Of a stretch of 64,000 nt of DNA, positions 34,331 through 43,938 are shown in pieces; the stretch's first letter is position 1, and the number at the start of each line of letters is the position of its first letter. The translations under genes were made by a program, and so were the position numbers. The DNA is from Ignavibacteria bacterium (GTDB lineage: Bacteria; Bacteroidota; Ignavibacteria; Kapaibacteriales; UBA961), in the NCBI GenBank assembly GCA_016873735.1, contig VGWD01000006.1:1-64000 (forward strand). The letters are read 5' to 3'. The notes beneath the pieces were generated by a model. The model saw only the letters and a list, made by a program, of their open reading frames with translations, did no database searches and was not told the origin of the DNA.

Positions 34331-37300
34331 GATTGTCCATATCATTGTGTGCATGATATTCTTCTTCGGTATTCAAGAAGAAGTCATGGGGCAATTTTGG
34401 AAAAATGTGAATCTCCCCACTGGATATGCAAACAATTATTGGCTGGACATTTTCTTTCTTCCCGGAAATACTCAATTGGGCTGGGCTTGCGGATTCAATG
34501 CATCGATTGTAAGGACAACTGATGGTGGAAACACATGGTCCGGTGTGAAAGTTAATCAATTTCAAAATCCGATGTTGGAAAGCATTCATTTTGTCAGTCC
34601 TCAAATCGGTTTTACATCGGGTCCGCAGGGTATTTGGAAATCTACCGATGGCGGTGCATCGTGGTTCAGCATTGCACCTCCGAATACTCAAGGTTCATTA
34701 TGGGGATGTTATTTCAAAGATCAAAATCTTGGATTAGTTGTTGGTGGTGGTTGTGGTGGACCTCAATTATATTATCGAACAACCGATGGTGGAATAAACT
34801 GGACATTATTCCAAGGTTCTGAACCTCAAAGTGGGATGTGCGATTTGATTTTGGATCAAGCAAGTGATATAGGTTATGCATCGAGTAGTGGTTTGATTTG
34901 GCAATCGACGAATGCCGGACAAACATGGAGCGTATTTTCTCGAGCAAATACTATTAATGCATGGCAAGAAGAAATTTCCTGGCTTGGCGATAGTTTCCTT
35001 GTACCATGGAGTGGAAATGCTTGTCAAGGGGGAGGAGGAGGAGGGGGAATGTGCTTCACGACAAATAAGGGACAAAGTTGGAATCGCGTTCCGACTCCCG
35101 ATAATATGTTCGGAACATTTCTCACATCTGCAACAACAGGTTGGGCATGTGGATATGATCGTTCGGTGTATTATACATCCGATGCGGGAAAAACATGGGA
35201 ATATCGCAATTGTGGAACGACCGGCTCATTGGATGATATCACGATGTTCTCCGATACCTCCGGCTGGGTTGTAGGTGAAGGCATTTATAAAATGGTAAGT
35301 GGATTTCATGAAGTTGTTCCAAAGAATGGTCTCACATTTGCAAATACTTGCGTCAATTCAGTAAAACATGATTCAATCATCATTCGCAATTATTCATTTG
35401 AATCCACAATTGTCTCCATCACCGTGAATGGTCCGGCAGCAAGTGATTTCATCGTTCCCTTCACTACTTTTGCTTTGGGACAATGCGAGGAAAGACTCGT
35501 CCCTATCACATTCCGTCCGACCGCATCAGGTGTTCGCTCAGCCACCATCGGCGTCAGCATGATTAATCCTCTGGAATCATTCACCATACCTCTGCAAGGA
35601 ACTGCTGCTGATATCACATTGAGTGCAGGTTTTCGAGATACTGTCGATATCGGTTCGAGATTGGTTGGAACAACGAGTGATTCTTCATTCATGATTCATA
35701 ATCGCTCTGATGCTGAAATCACTTTGACTGCAATCAATCCGATGGATCTTCCGCCCGGACATACATTTCTTTGGAATAATGCGCTTCCCCTTCGGATACC
35801 AGCACGTGATTCAGCACTCTTGAGATATAGAATCATCATGAATGATACAGGGATCACGCATCAGCGATTCCTCTTAAAATTTGGGATGTGCGACAAAACA
35901 ATCACGATGAAAAGCATGGGGACATCTCCAAAGATCACATCGCCCGATAATATGGTGATTCTTGCAGATTGCAATCCTGTGAAGGATTCTACATTCACGA
36001 TCACGAATACCGGGAATGCAATGTTGGTGATACATCGATTGGAGATTTCAGGTGGAGACAGCGCTGCATTTTCATTGGGTCCGCATACACTTCCAATGAA
36101 TATTGCACCAGGCGCAAAGAAAACCATTAGCGTGTTATATCGAAAAGGATTGCCCTTGGATCCAATTGCAATGTCAAAACTCCTGATTCATCATTCCGAT
36201 ACGATGATGAATAGAGTATCGCCCCGCATCGTGAATATACTTGGCAAGAGAGGATATACCATTGCCCTTCCTACACGCGATTCACTTTGGGCAGGTATAC
36301 ACTGCATCAATGATAAAGGAACATGTTCAGCTACAATTGATGTCAATGGATCAGGTTCAACTCAGATTCACGGCATCATATCCAAGACAGGCAAGTCCAG
36401 AGTGATTGCACCGACAACTTTTCCGTTTACGATAAATGGTCAGATTTCTGCATCCATAGAAACAAGAACAGTAAAACCGGGTAGATATACAGACACATTG
36501 CTTGTGATTAGCGGCCCATGTAAAGACACCATTCCTTTGATTGTTGAAGCGCAAGGTATAACAACCATCATCTCATTTGCAGATTCGGTTTTGACAGCCA
36601 CGGTTGACCAAGGAATTCCCTCCACATTGTATGCGGATTTGTTTTCAATTGGGACTGCTTTTGCTAATATACAACGCATGACATTACGCATCAATCAACA
36701 GATACGACTTGCAGATCCATTGCCGAGACCTTCAATCATCAATCCCGGAAAGTCAGGTCAGGTTTCGTTTATCATCACTCCAAGTTTGACAGACACACTC
36801 TTGATCGATACATTATGCATTGATGTATCAAAAGAATGTCCGACCTCAGTCTGCATTCCACTTCGAATCACAGTTCGACAGGCAAGACTCGCTTTGAGCG
36901 ATACACTTCTTGACATGTCATTAACATGCGATGACACTTCATTGGTCGATACGATCATGATCAGCAATCCAGGCATGTTGAATGATACATTGTTCTCCAT
37001 CACAGAGTCGACAGTATCAAGTGCATATTCATTTGACTTAGGCAAAACACTTCCTGCAATCATCAAACCCGGTGATTCAATTCCATTGATTATTAAGTTC
37101 ACGCCAAGACAGCAAGGTGTCTATTCTTATTCACTTGAAATAGCTTCAAGTTCCGGGAAGAATATTGGCAAAAATCAAATCGTGAATGTGCGCGGAACAT
37201 ATACTTCACCTATTATTTCAATCAATCGAAATGTTTGTGATTTCGGCATTCATGAACCATGTTCCAAAGACACCACAATCTTAGTGACAATTCTGAATTC

Positions 37301-38519
37301 GGGTCTCAAGGCAGGTGATTGCTCGATTTCAACGAGCTCTTCATCACTCATCCTTCAGGATACGATTCTCAGAATTCCCGAAAATGGGACTATTTCTCTT
37401 CCGATCTTATATCGTCCAAGCAATAGAAACATTGGTTCATGGAGCGATTCAATAATAATCAAAGAATTGACTTGCGATAAACGGTTGACCATTCTTTGTA
37501 CAGGTTTGATTGATACAATCAAGATTGCAACTCAACCAACTGCGATTGCTTTCGGAACGATGTATCGTGATGATAGCGTAACAATACCGATCACCATAAC
37601 CAATGTATCGCAGTTCTCTGTAATGGTCGATTTCATTATCATTGATAAACAAAGCTCAGAATTCGCTATCACGCAATCACGTTCACTGCCTGCACTTTTG
37701 TCTGCAGGTGATACAGTGCAACTCGGCATCAGAGCAATTGCATTGATTGAAGGTACTTCACCAAATGATATGCTGCGCATACATGCTCATCGTGATTGCA
37801 ATTCTTTAAAGCACATACCTATTTCCATGGACACCCCTAAGGAAGCCTATACTGCCAAACTTTCAACTGAAGATTATACAGTTGAATATGGTGATACAAT
37901 GACGATATATTGTCAGATTCAGGGGGATTTAAGCATGGCAAGACTTCGTTCATTGTCTTATTCGGTTGCTTTGGATGGCAGTCTCTTCAGCATACTTGAA
38001 ACATTTCCAAAAGCAATGATTACCAAGAATGATTCCTTGATCACATGGAACATCCCTGCCGATCAGATTCCACTAAACGGAGGCATCATCTCAAGAATAC
38101 ATGGTAGAGCATTGGTAACTCAGCATAGATTTACCCCGATCATATTTACCGATATTCATCCCGAAACCAATCGGGCCATTTCAATCGACACAGTCAATGG
38201 CTCTTTGTCTGTGTCAAGAACATGTGCCAATGATTTAACCGGCTTCAAGCTTACTTCGCTACTTGTGATGAAGCTTAGGCCACCGCATCCAATTCCGGAT
38301 CGCATTGCCATTTCCTATGCTTCCACGATGGATGAACCTGCATCGGGCATTATCTCCGTGTATTCACTTGAAGGAGCGCTCCTTTATACACATGAACTTG
38401 TCGGCAAAAACATTGAACAACAATTTACCATTCCACATGTTTTCGCTGCCGGTACATATATGTTGCAGATGCAAAGCAAACACTATGTTCAACGCGAGAT
38501 GATATTGATTTCTCCATGA
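34323..38519 (+). CDS. Large secreted T9SS protein: Ycf48-like propeller, ASH/Ig-like repeats, C-terminal sorting domain
   Basis: 1398 residues from a TTG backed by a strong AAGGAG. A signal peptide covers about residues 1-23. Residues 25-330 hold six or seven blades with Asp-box motifs (TTDGGNTW, STDGGASW, TTDGGINW, STNAGQTW, TSDAGKTW), like the Ycf48/BNR beta-propellers. Residues 335-1170 are repeated choice-of-anchor-D/ASH Ig-like domains. Residues 1172-1300 look cohesin-like. The last 80 residues are a type A T9SS sorting domain (GIISVYSLEGALLY, FAAGTYMLQM). It is thus a cell-surface or released protein. A Gly7 run lies in the propeller. About 25 D[ST][AILVMT] motifs occur, all after residue 345. 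Confidence 0.9.
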   Translation: MTRIVHIIVCMIFFFGIQEEVMGQFWKNVNLPTGYANNYWLDIFFLPGNTQLGWACGFNASIVRTTDGGNTWSGVKVNQFQNPMLESIHFVSPQIGFTSGPQGIWKSTDGGASWFSIAPPNTQGSLWGCYFKDQNLGLVVGGGCGGPQLYYRTTDGGINWTLFQGSEPQSGMCDLILDQASDIGYASSSGLIWQSTNAGQTWSVFSRANTINAWQEEISWLGDSFLVPWSGNACQGGGGGGGMCFTTNKGQSWNRVPTPDNMFGTFLTSATTGWACGYDRSVYYTSDAGKTWEYRNCGTTGSLDDITMFSDTSGWVVGEGIYKMVSGFHEVVPKNGLTFANTCVNSVKHDSIIIRNYSFESTIVSITVNGPAASDFIVPFTTFALGQCEERLVPITFRPTASGVRSATIGVSMINPLESFTIPLQGTAADITLSAGFRDTVDIGSRLVGTTSDSSFMIHNRSDAEITLTAINPMDLPPGHTFLWNNALPLRIPARDSALLRYRIIMNDTGITHQRFLLKFGMCDKTITMKSMGTSPKITSPDNMVILADCNPVKDSTFTITNTGNAMLVIHRLEISGGDSAAFSLGPHTLPMNIAPGAKKTISVLYRKGLPLDPIAMSKLLIHHSDTMMNRVSPRIVNILGKRGYTIALPTRDSLWAGIHCINDKGTCSATIDVNGSGSTQIHGIISKTGKSRVIAPTTFPFTINGQISASIETRTVKPGRYTDTLLVISGPCKDTIPLIVEAQGITTIISFADSVLTATVDQGIPSTLYADLFSIGTAFANIQRMTLRINQQIRLADPLPRPSIINPGKSGQVSFIITPSLTDTLLIDTLCIDVSKECPTSVCIPLRITVRQARLALSDTLLDMSLTCDDTSLVDTIMISNPGMLNDTLFSITESTVSSAYSFDLGKTLPAIIKPGDSIPLIIKFTPRQQGVYSYSLEIASSSGKNIGKNQIVNVRGTYTSPIISINRNVCDFGIHEPCSKDTTILVTILNSGLKAGDCSISTSSSSLILQDTILRIPENGTISLPILYRPSNRNIGSWSDSIIIKELTCDKRLTILCTGLIDTIKIATQPTAIAFGTMYRDDSVTIPITITNVSQFSVMVDFIIIDKQSSEFAITQSRSLPALLSAGDTVQLGIRAIALIEGTSPNDMLRIHAHRDCNSLKHIPISMDTPKEAYTAKLSTEDYTVEYGDTMTIYCQIQGDLSMARLRSLSYSVALDGSLFSILETFPKAMITKNDSLITWNIPADQIPLNGGIISRIHGRALVTQHRFTPIIFTDIHPETNRAISIDTVNGSLSVSRTCANDLTGFKLTSLLVMKLRPPHPIPDRIAISYASTMDEPASGIISVYSLEGALLYTHELVGKNIEQQFTIPHVFAAGTYMLQMQSKHYVQREMILISP
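35028..35050 (+). repeat. GGA/GGG trinucleotide tract encoding seven glycines
   Basis: Seven consecutive glycine codons (GGG, GGA x4, GGG, GGA) in the propeller of the T9SS protein. Slippage would change the glycine number without shifting frame. The purine-rich G tracts could also form a four-stranded structure. Confidence 0.8.
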
Positions 38520-39349
38520 TTCATCTACCATTTCATTTGAACGCATATCATGATGCAGTGATTCATGGGGATATTCGAATGCCGGATGAGGGGGAAGCTC
38601 CCATCATACTTATCATTCACGGTTTTCGAGGTTCAAAAGATTGGGGATTTTTTCCCTATATCGCTCAAGAGTTCGTAAAGAGTGGCGCAATCACAATCTC
38701 GTGGAATATGTCACTGAATGGTTATTCAAAAGAGGCAACCTACATTGATAAACCCGATGATTTTGCCAAGAATACAGTCACTCAGGAATTGGCCGATACA
38801 AACTTGATCATAAGTGCATTGCAAGACACATCGTCTGATTTGTATTCCATGATTGCATCAAGATGGAATGGAATATTGATGATGATTGGTCATTCCAGAG
38901 GTGCCGGAATTGCGATATTGTCAGCGGAAAAGAATCCATGCATACATACATTGGCTTTGTGGAATCCTATTTCAAGATTTGGTCGTTTCAGCGAAAGGCA
39001 AAAAAACATCTGGAAAGAAACAGGTATATTTCAAGTGGATGAAACCGAAGCGGGCATTCCCGTGATGATGAATTACTCTTATATCGAAGATCTTGAATTG
39101 CATGGAGAAGAATATTCACTTCTAAGATCAATTCATGAACTTACATGCGAAGTACTCATCGTACATGCTGAGCAGGACATGACTGTTCCGCTTCGTGAGG
39201 CAAGAATGCTTCGAGAACATGCCATGCATACCCGTCTGGAAGTAATACCTGCAACAGGGCATATATTCGGTAGCACTCATCCATTTACCGAGTCAACTCC
39301 GGCATTGAACAAAGCTCTGAATTTTACTATTGATTTTTTTGATTTATGA
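38516..39349 (+). CDS. Alpha/beta hydrolase
   Basis: 277 residues without an export signal. The fold is shown by APIILIIHGFRGSKDWGFFP (oxyanion region), nucleophile Ser127 in MIGHSRGAG, acid Asp221 in HAEQDMTVP and His249 in ATGHIFGS. Relatives include dienelactone-hydrolase-like esterases and peptidases; the substrate cannot be told. The start overlaps the T9SS gene by four bases, and the stop overlaps the next lipoprotein gene by four, so it is embedded in the metal permease-DUF2723 operon. Confidence 0.88.
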   Translation: MIHLPFHLNAYHDAVIHGDIRMPDEGEAPIILIIHGFRGSKDWGFFPYIAQEFVKSGAITISWNMSLNGYSKEATYIDKPDDFAKNTVTQELADTNLIISALQDTSSDLYSMIASRWNGILMMIGHSRGAGIAILSAEKNPCIHTLALWNPISRFGRFSERQKNIWKETGIFQVDETEAGIPVMMNYSYIEDLELHGEEYSLLRSIHELTCEVLIVHAEQDMTVPLREARMLREHAMHTRLEVIPATGHIFGSTHPFTESTPALNKALNFTIDFFDL

Positions 39350-39747
39350 AATACATCTACTTATTGTGCTTATTCCTCTGTTCATCCTGCGAGCTTGTTC
39401 GTATTGGCTCCGGGCCATCAGGCATCGTCAATCCAACACAGGAAACTTCCATAGGAACCATATATCTGCTCAAGGCTGAGCTTGATAGCGGTAATATCAT
39501 CGGGGCATCTGATCTACTCATACATCCAAATGGCAAGCAGATGAAAGCAAAGGACAGATTTGAAAGCTTTCCTCAATTGGAAAAACTGGCTCATACAATT
39601 CGCAATAAAGACATTGCATATACGCTAACAGATACCTTGCTCCCCACAAAACATGCTATCATGTGCTCATTCAACTATTTGAATACAGTGACATTCACAT
39701 TGCAGAAATCACAAGATTCATGGTTTATTTCGGATATTAAAAAATGA
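39346..39747 (+). CDS. Small lipoprotein, function unknown
   Basis: 133 residues. The N-terminus MKYIYLLCLFLCSSC is a lipoprotein signal with the modified cysteine at residue 15. The mature part includes a segment (IGTIYLLKAELDSGNIIGAS) and alternating strands up to the end (FTLQKSQDSWFISDIKK), a pattern like small NTF2-like or DUF4878-type lipoproteins, though I cannot confirm a family. Both ends overlap neighbours by four bases, with folP following. Confidence 0.75.
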   Translation: MKYIYLLCLFLCSSCELVRIGSGPSGIVNPTQETSIGTIYLLKAELDSGNIIGASDLLIHPNGKQMKAKDRFESFPQLEKLAHTIRNKDIAYTLTDTLLPTKHAIMCSFNYLNTVTFTLQKSQDSWFISDIKK

Positions 39748-40541
39748 GTCAATTCCCTTTCATTATGGGTATCGTGAATGTTACGCCTGATTCATTTTCT
39801 GATGGCGGACTCTATGCCGATCATCAAACAGCTATAGCTCACGCGAATTCATTGATAGAGCAGGGTGCTGATATCATCGACATTGGTGGTGAAAGCACAA
39901 GACCCGGAGCAGAAATCATTTCCATTGAAGAAGAAATTCATCGAACGATTCCCGTAATAGAAGGAATTCGGAAATTTAATTCCGATATCACGATTTCGAT
40001 AGATACAACAAAATCCGAAGTTGCAGAAGCCGCAATGAATGCTGGTGCTTGCATGATCAATGATATTTCCGGATTAGATTCAGGACCTGAACTGGCAAGA
40101 ATTGCAGCCCACTTTGATGTACCGCTGATTTTGATGCATCGTAAGGGAGTGTCTGCAACCATGCAACAGAATCCACAGTATGCGAATATTGTTGAAGAAG
40201 TAAAACTTCATCTCATGGAAAGATGTGCATTGGCTAAGGAATACGGTGCCCATAAACTCATTATTGACATCGGTATTGGTTTTGGAAAAACGATGGACCA
40301 CAATTGGGAATTACTTCGATCACTCCATGAATTCTACGATATAGGATATCCTATGCTTCTTGGGATTTCTCGAAAATCATTCATCGGATCCACACTCGAC
40401 ATAACTAATCCAGCTGATAGAGATGTACCGACTCATCTCCTGCATGCATTGCTCATGAATAAACATTGCTCGATTATTCGTGTTCATGATGTCAGCATGG
40501 CAGTCATGGCAAAAAAACTATATGCAAGATTACATGAGTAG
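39744..40541 (+). CDS. folP: Dihydropteroate synthase
   Basis: 265 residues, normal length. FolP condenses p-aminobenzoate with dihydropterin pyrophosphate, the sulfonamide-sensitive step of folate synthesis. Signature segments are MGIVNVTPDSFSDGG, IDIGGESTRPGAEI, SIDTTKSEVAEAAM, MINDISGL, LILMHRKG and LLGISRKSFIG. The start overlaps the preceding lipoprotein gene by four bases and the end overlaps the DUF2723 gene. The related genes folC and folA are also in this window but in other operons. Confidence 0.97.
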   Translation: MSQFPFIMGIVNVTPDSFSDGGLYADHQTAIAHANSLIEQGADIIDIGGESTRPGAEIISIEEEIHRTIPVIEGIRKFNSDITISIDTTKSEVAEAAMNAGACMINDISGLDSGPELARIAAHFDVPLILMHRKGVSATMQQNPQYANIVEEVKLHLMERCALAKEYGAHKLIIDIGIGFGKTMDHNWELLRSLHEFYDIGYPMLLGISRKSFIGSTLDITNPADRDVPTHLLHALLMNKHCSIIRVHDVSMAVMAKKLYARLHE

Positions 40542-42417
40542 TATGATGAATAAGATACTTCAGTCTTCCTTATGGCGTTCGCTCTTCCTATTTACATTGT
40601 CAAGCATCATATATATAATCACAATGATGCCTGATATCGGATTCACTGATTCCGGCGAACTTGCCGCAGTGGCACATAATTTGGGTATTGCTCATCCAAC
40701 CGGCTATCCTTTATATACAATCATTGCTCATGTCTGGAGTTTGATCTCGCCTTTCTCTACAGTCTATGATCTGAATCTACTCGCAGCATTGATGACAGCA
40801 GGATCAATCAGCATATTCTCTTTGATACTTGAAGAAGCATTGAGTTTTACATCTTGTAAAAAAGAACATGCAAGCAGTATTTCTTTTAGTGTTTCCCTTA
40901 TGTTCGCTTTTGGATCTACCGTATGGTCACAAGCAACTTCCCTTGAAGTGTATTCATTGCAATTGCTACTTTTTATGCTAAGCATATACTTTTTCATCAA
41001 AGCAATGAAGCATGGAGGCATGTCCAATCATTTACTGATTTGGGGATTTCTCATTGGATTGTCATTCACCAATCATGGCACGACGATATTATTGGCTCCC
41101 GCGATGATATTGGGATATTTTTCAAACTGGACAACGGGTAAAATCGATTTCTCTTCACAGAAATTCCGTGGACTTCTCCCGCTGATACCTTTGTTTATCG
41201 TGGGATTATTGGTTTGGCTATACTTACCAATTCGAAGCGCACAGAATCCGATCATCAATTGGGGAGAAGTGCATCGCAACTGGGATGCTTTCTCTTATCA
41301 TGCATTTGGAAAACAATATCAAGTTTGGATGTTCAATGAAGGAACTGCTAAAGAAAATTTTCCAAAGTATTGGTCTGCACTCATTGGCATGACATCTTGG
41401 ATTATGTTACTTCCAATCATGTATGGAGTATTGATTGCATGGAAAACAAATAAAAGCATACTTGTGTTTTGCGTCATGCTCATCATTGGCAATCTTGTCT
41501 ATGCATTGAATTATGGCATTCATGACATTGAAACATATTTTATTTCAGGTTTCATCGGGGCATTCATTCTTGCCGCATACGGAATATATGGATTGCTTCA
41601 GAAGATTGAGCGTTATCATTATGCTGTGTTGCTTCTTCCAATGCTCAATCTAGGTTTGAATTATGTAGAGAATGATAAGCATGAAGACCGCTCTGTCTCA
41701 TCATATATCTCATTGATGATTGACCCACTCCCCAAAAATAGCGTCATCATATCTGCGCAATGGGATTTTCTCTGTTCCGGATTCCTTTATAAACAAATTG
41801 TGGAAGGATATAGACCGGATATCATCATGGTTGAGAAGGAATTATTGCGAAGAACATGGTATCCTTCTCAAATGAAAAGGCAATATCCTTTCTTGCAGAT
41901 AATCAATCCACAGCTAAATACATTTCTTCAAGAATTGACATTGTTCGAACAAGAGAAGAGTTATTCGGCTGAAATCTTGCAGACAAGATATGAGGAAGTG
42001 TTGAATGCCATCATCGATTCATCATTGGTATATAGGAAACCTGTTTATATCACGACAGAAGTATTGCAACAGGAATCAAATATTGCACAACAATATGCAA
42101 AGATTCCTCATGGTCTTGCATTCAGGGTATTACTTCCACCACCATCAGGATTACCTGAATTATCATTGCCTCTGTTGAATACATCATTCGAACCATTGAT
42201 TTCTTCGATTGGCAAGCGAACAAGTCATTTACATGAAGGATTAACGTCAATTACTGCAAATCAAGTATTGAATCTCGCTCAATATGCGTGGATGACCGGA
42301 AGATTGAAAGAGGCCAAGGCATATTTGTCAATCGCAGAGAATATCAAGTCTGACAATCCAACATTGAGTGCATTGCAGAATGCGATTCTCAATTCTCCTG
42401 ATGGACCGAAAAAGTAA
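40534..42417 (+). CDS. DUF2723 membrane protein, candidate protein O-mannosyltransferase (TMEM260-like)
   Basis: About 627 residues from ATG 40534; ATG 40543 and 40546 are equally possible, and a reading from 40480 runs well into folP. About ten hydrophobic helices fill residues 10-400 and a soluble C-terminal part follows. The DUF2723 signature is clear near the N-terminus: TDSGELAAVAHNLGIAHPTG and YPLYTII. The family has the GT-C glycosyltransferase plan, and its human member TMEM260 O-mannosylates Ig-like (IPT) domains. The same operon encodes a secreted Ig-like repeat protein rich in Bacteroidota O-glycosylation motifs. Enzyme activity here is inferred. Confidence 0.85.
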   Translation: MSSMMNKILQSSLWRSLFLFTLSSIIYIITMMPDIGFTDSGELAAVAHNLGIAHPTGYPLYTIIAHVWSLISPFSTVYDLNLLAALMTAGSISIFSLILEEALSFTSCKKEHASSISFSVSLMFAFGSTVWSQATSLEVYSLQLLLFMLSIYFFIKAMKHGGMSNHLLIWGFLIGLSFTNHGTTILLAPAMILGYFSNWTTGKIDFSSQKFRGLLPLIPLFIVGLLVWLYLPIRSAQNPIINWGEVHRNWDAFSYHAFGKQYQVWMFNEGTAKENFPKYWSALIGMTSWIMLLPIMYGVLIAWKTNKSILVFCVMLIIGNLVYALNYGIHDIETYFISGFIGAFILAAYGIYGLLQKIERYHYAVLLLPMLNLGLNYVENDKHEDRSVSSYISLMIDPLPKNSVIISAQWDFLCSGFLYKQIVEGYRPDIIMVEKELLRRTWYPSQMKRQYPFLQIINPQLNTFLQELTLFEQEKSYSAEILQTRYEEVLNAIIDSSLVYRKPVYITTEVLQQESNIAQQYAKIPHGLAFRVLLPPPSGLPELSLPLLNTSFEPLISSIGKRTSHLHEGLTSITANQVLNLAQYAWMTGRLKEAKAYLSIAENIKSDNPTLSALQNAILNSPDGPKK

Positions 42418-43935
42418 TCATGGAATCTGTTCAATCGTCAACATATTTGTTCGAGATCTTGCCACGAGTGGTCTTCCGATTGTTATGACGACTGATTCAC
42501 CGGTTTTGAAGAATTGTTCTTTTTTCAAGAATTGTTTCATGTGCTCCACGGTGAAATCCGTACCTCCAGCTTTATCTATGAGCACGCCTGTCACTCCCCA
42601 AAACAGACCTGTTCTTCTTGCAATTTCAGCAAATTCCGTCATTGCTATGATGGGTGTATTTGGTCTTCTATTTGAAATGAGCAATGCCGTCTCTCCCGAC
42701 AAGCTCAATGTTGAAATGCCTGCAATGTCCGGATTCTCGGCTATGGTGGCTGCTGCAGTCGCAATCAGATCAGTATTGTGCTCTTTTCTTGGCAATCCCA
42801 TCATGCTTCTTCGTATGCGCATATCATCTTGTTTGCAGTGTGATTCTGCTTCACTACAAATCGTGCGCATATAACTCACGGTTTCCACCGGATAAGTTCC
42901 GACGCTTGTTTCAGCTGAAAGCATTACGACATCTGTTCCATCGAGCACTGCATTTGCAACATCGCTGGCTTCTGCTCTTGTTGGTCTTGGATTATTGATC
43001 ATGGACTCCAACATTTGCGTTGCAGTTATAACTGGTTTTGCATAGCGATTGCAGACGGTTATGATATTTTTTTGAACAGTTGGCACTTCGGCAGCCGGTA
43101 TTTCAACACCAAGATCACCACGGGCCACCATGATCACATCTGAGACTTTCACGATATCTTCAATATTGGAAACTGCTTCCGGTTTTTCTATTTTGGCTAT
43201 CACCCATTGTTTGCCACCGAGTTTTGCAATGTGTTTTTTGATATGCAACACATCTTCCGGTTTTCTCACGAATGACAAAGCCACATAATCAACGCCTTGT
43301 TCCACTGCGAACTTCACATCTTTTTTGTCTTTGTCCGACATTGATGGTTGACTCACCTTCACATTCGGAAGATTGATTCCTTTTCTCGATTTGAGTATTC
43401 CTCCATTCATCACCATCACATTCACGAATGGTGCTTTGACTGATGTGACCGTTACTTTCATGAGGCCATCATCAAAAAGAAGGATATCGCCCTTTTTAAC
43501 ATCACTTGCTATTTCCGGAAATTCAACGGGAATGAAATTATTTGGAATCTTCATTCCAGATTTTTTCACTTTTTGTCTATCTGCAATTGCAAATTGTTCA
43601 CCTGTTTTCAAATCAATGACTTGATCTTTTAAGTCTGCCACGCGAATTTTAGGACCTTGCAAATCCGCAACGATAGGCAAAAAGATACCAAGCTTTTTCT
43701 CTGCCGCTCGAATGATTTTGATATTTTCTAGATGTACTTCATGTGAACCGTGAGACATGTTCAATCTGAATCCATTTGCACCGGCCAATACCAGTTCAAT
43801 GATTTTATTTTGCGAAGCAATCGCCGGACCCATCGTGCAGAGTATCTTCGTATTCTGATGAAGATGTTCCAAACGATGTGATTTCAATGCACTTCGTAAT
43901 TGTTGGGTATTTGGAGCAAATTGTTTCTTTTTCAC
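42418..43935 (-). CDS. pyk: Pyruvate kinase
   Basis: 505 residues. Pyruvate kinase makes ATP and pyruvate from phosphoenolpyruvate in the last step of glycolysis. Motifs include TKILCTMGPAIAS, GANGFRLNMSHGSHE, LQGPKIRVADL, the active-site MVARGDLGVEIP with preceding IAKIEKPEA, and ITATQMLESMI. The N-terminus has about 25 extra residues before the barrel. It is the last gene of the xerC-SDR-murQ-pyk transcript, three bases after murQ, and is convergent with the DUF2723 gene. Confidence 0.97.
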   Translation of the reverse strand: MKKKQFAPNTQQLRSALKSHRLEHLHQNTKILCTMGPAIASQNKIIELVLAGANGFRLNMSHGSHEVHLENIKIIRAAEKKLGIFLPIVADLQGPKIRVADLKDQVIDLKTGEQFAIADRQKVKKSGMKIPNNFIPVEFPEIASDVKKGDILLFDDGLMKVTVTSVKAPFVNVMVMNGGILKSRKGINLPNVKVSQPSMSDKDKKDVKFAVEQGVDYVALSFVRKPEDVLHIKKHIAKLGGKQWVIAKIEKPEAVSNIEDIVKVSDVIMVARGDLGVEIPAAEVPTVQKNIITVCNRYAKPVITATQMLESMINNPRPTRAEASDVANAVLDGTDVVMLSAETSVGTYPVETVSYMRTICSEAESHCKQDDMRIRRSMMGLPRKEHNTDLIATAAATIAENPDIAGISTLSLSGETALLISNRRPNTPIIAMTEFAEIARRTGLFWGVTGVLIDKAGGTDFTVEHMKQFLKKEQFFKTGESVVITIGRPLVARSRTNMLTIEQIP

Positions 43936-43938
43936 TGT

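Noticed and set aside
35028-35050. Phase-variable on/off switch in the GGA tract
   Set aside because: Each unit is three bases, so slippage cannot shift the frame; only loop length would change.
34912-35274. 120-codon frame inside the T9SS protein gene
   Set aside because: Same strand, different frame, without family features; the propeller frame explains the sequence.
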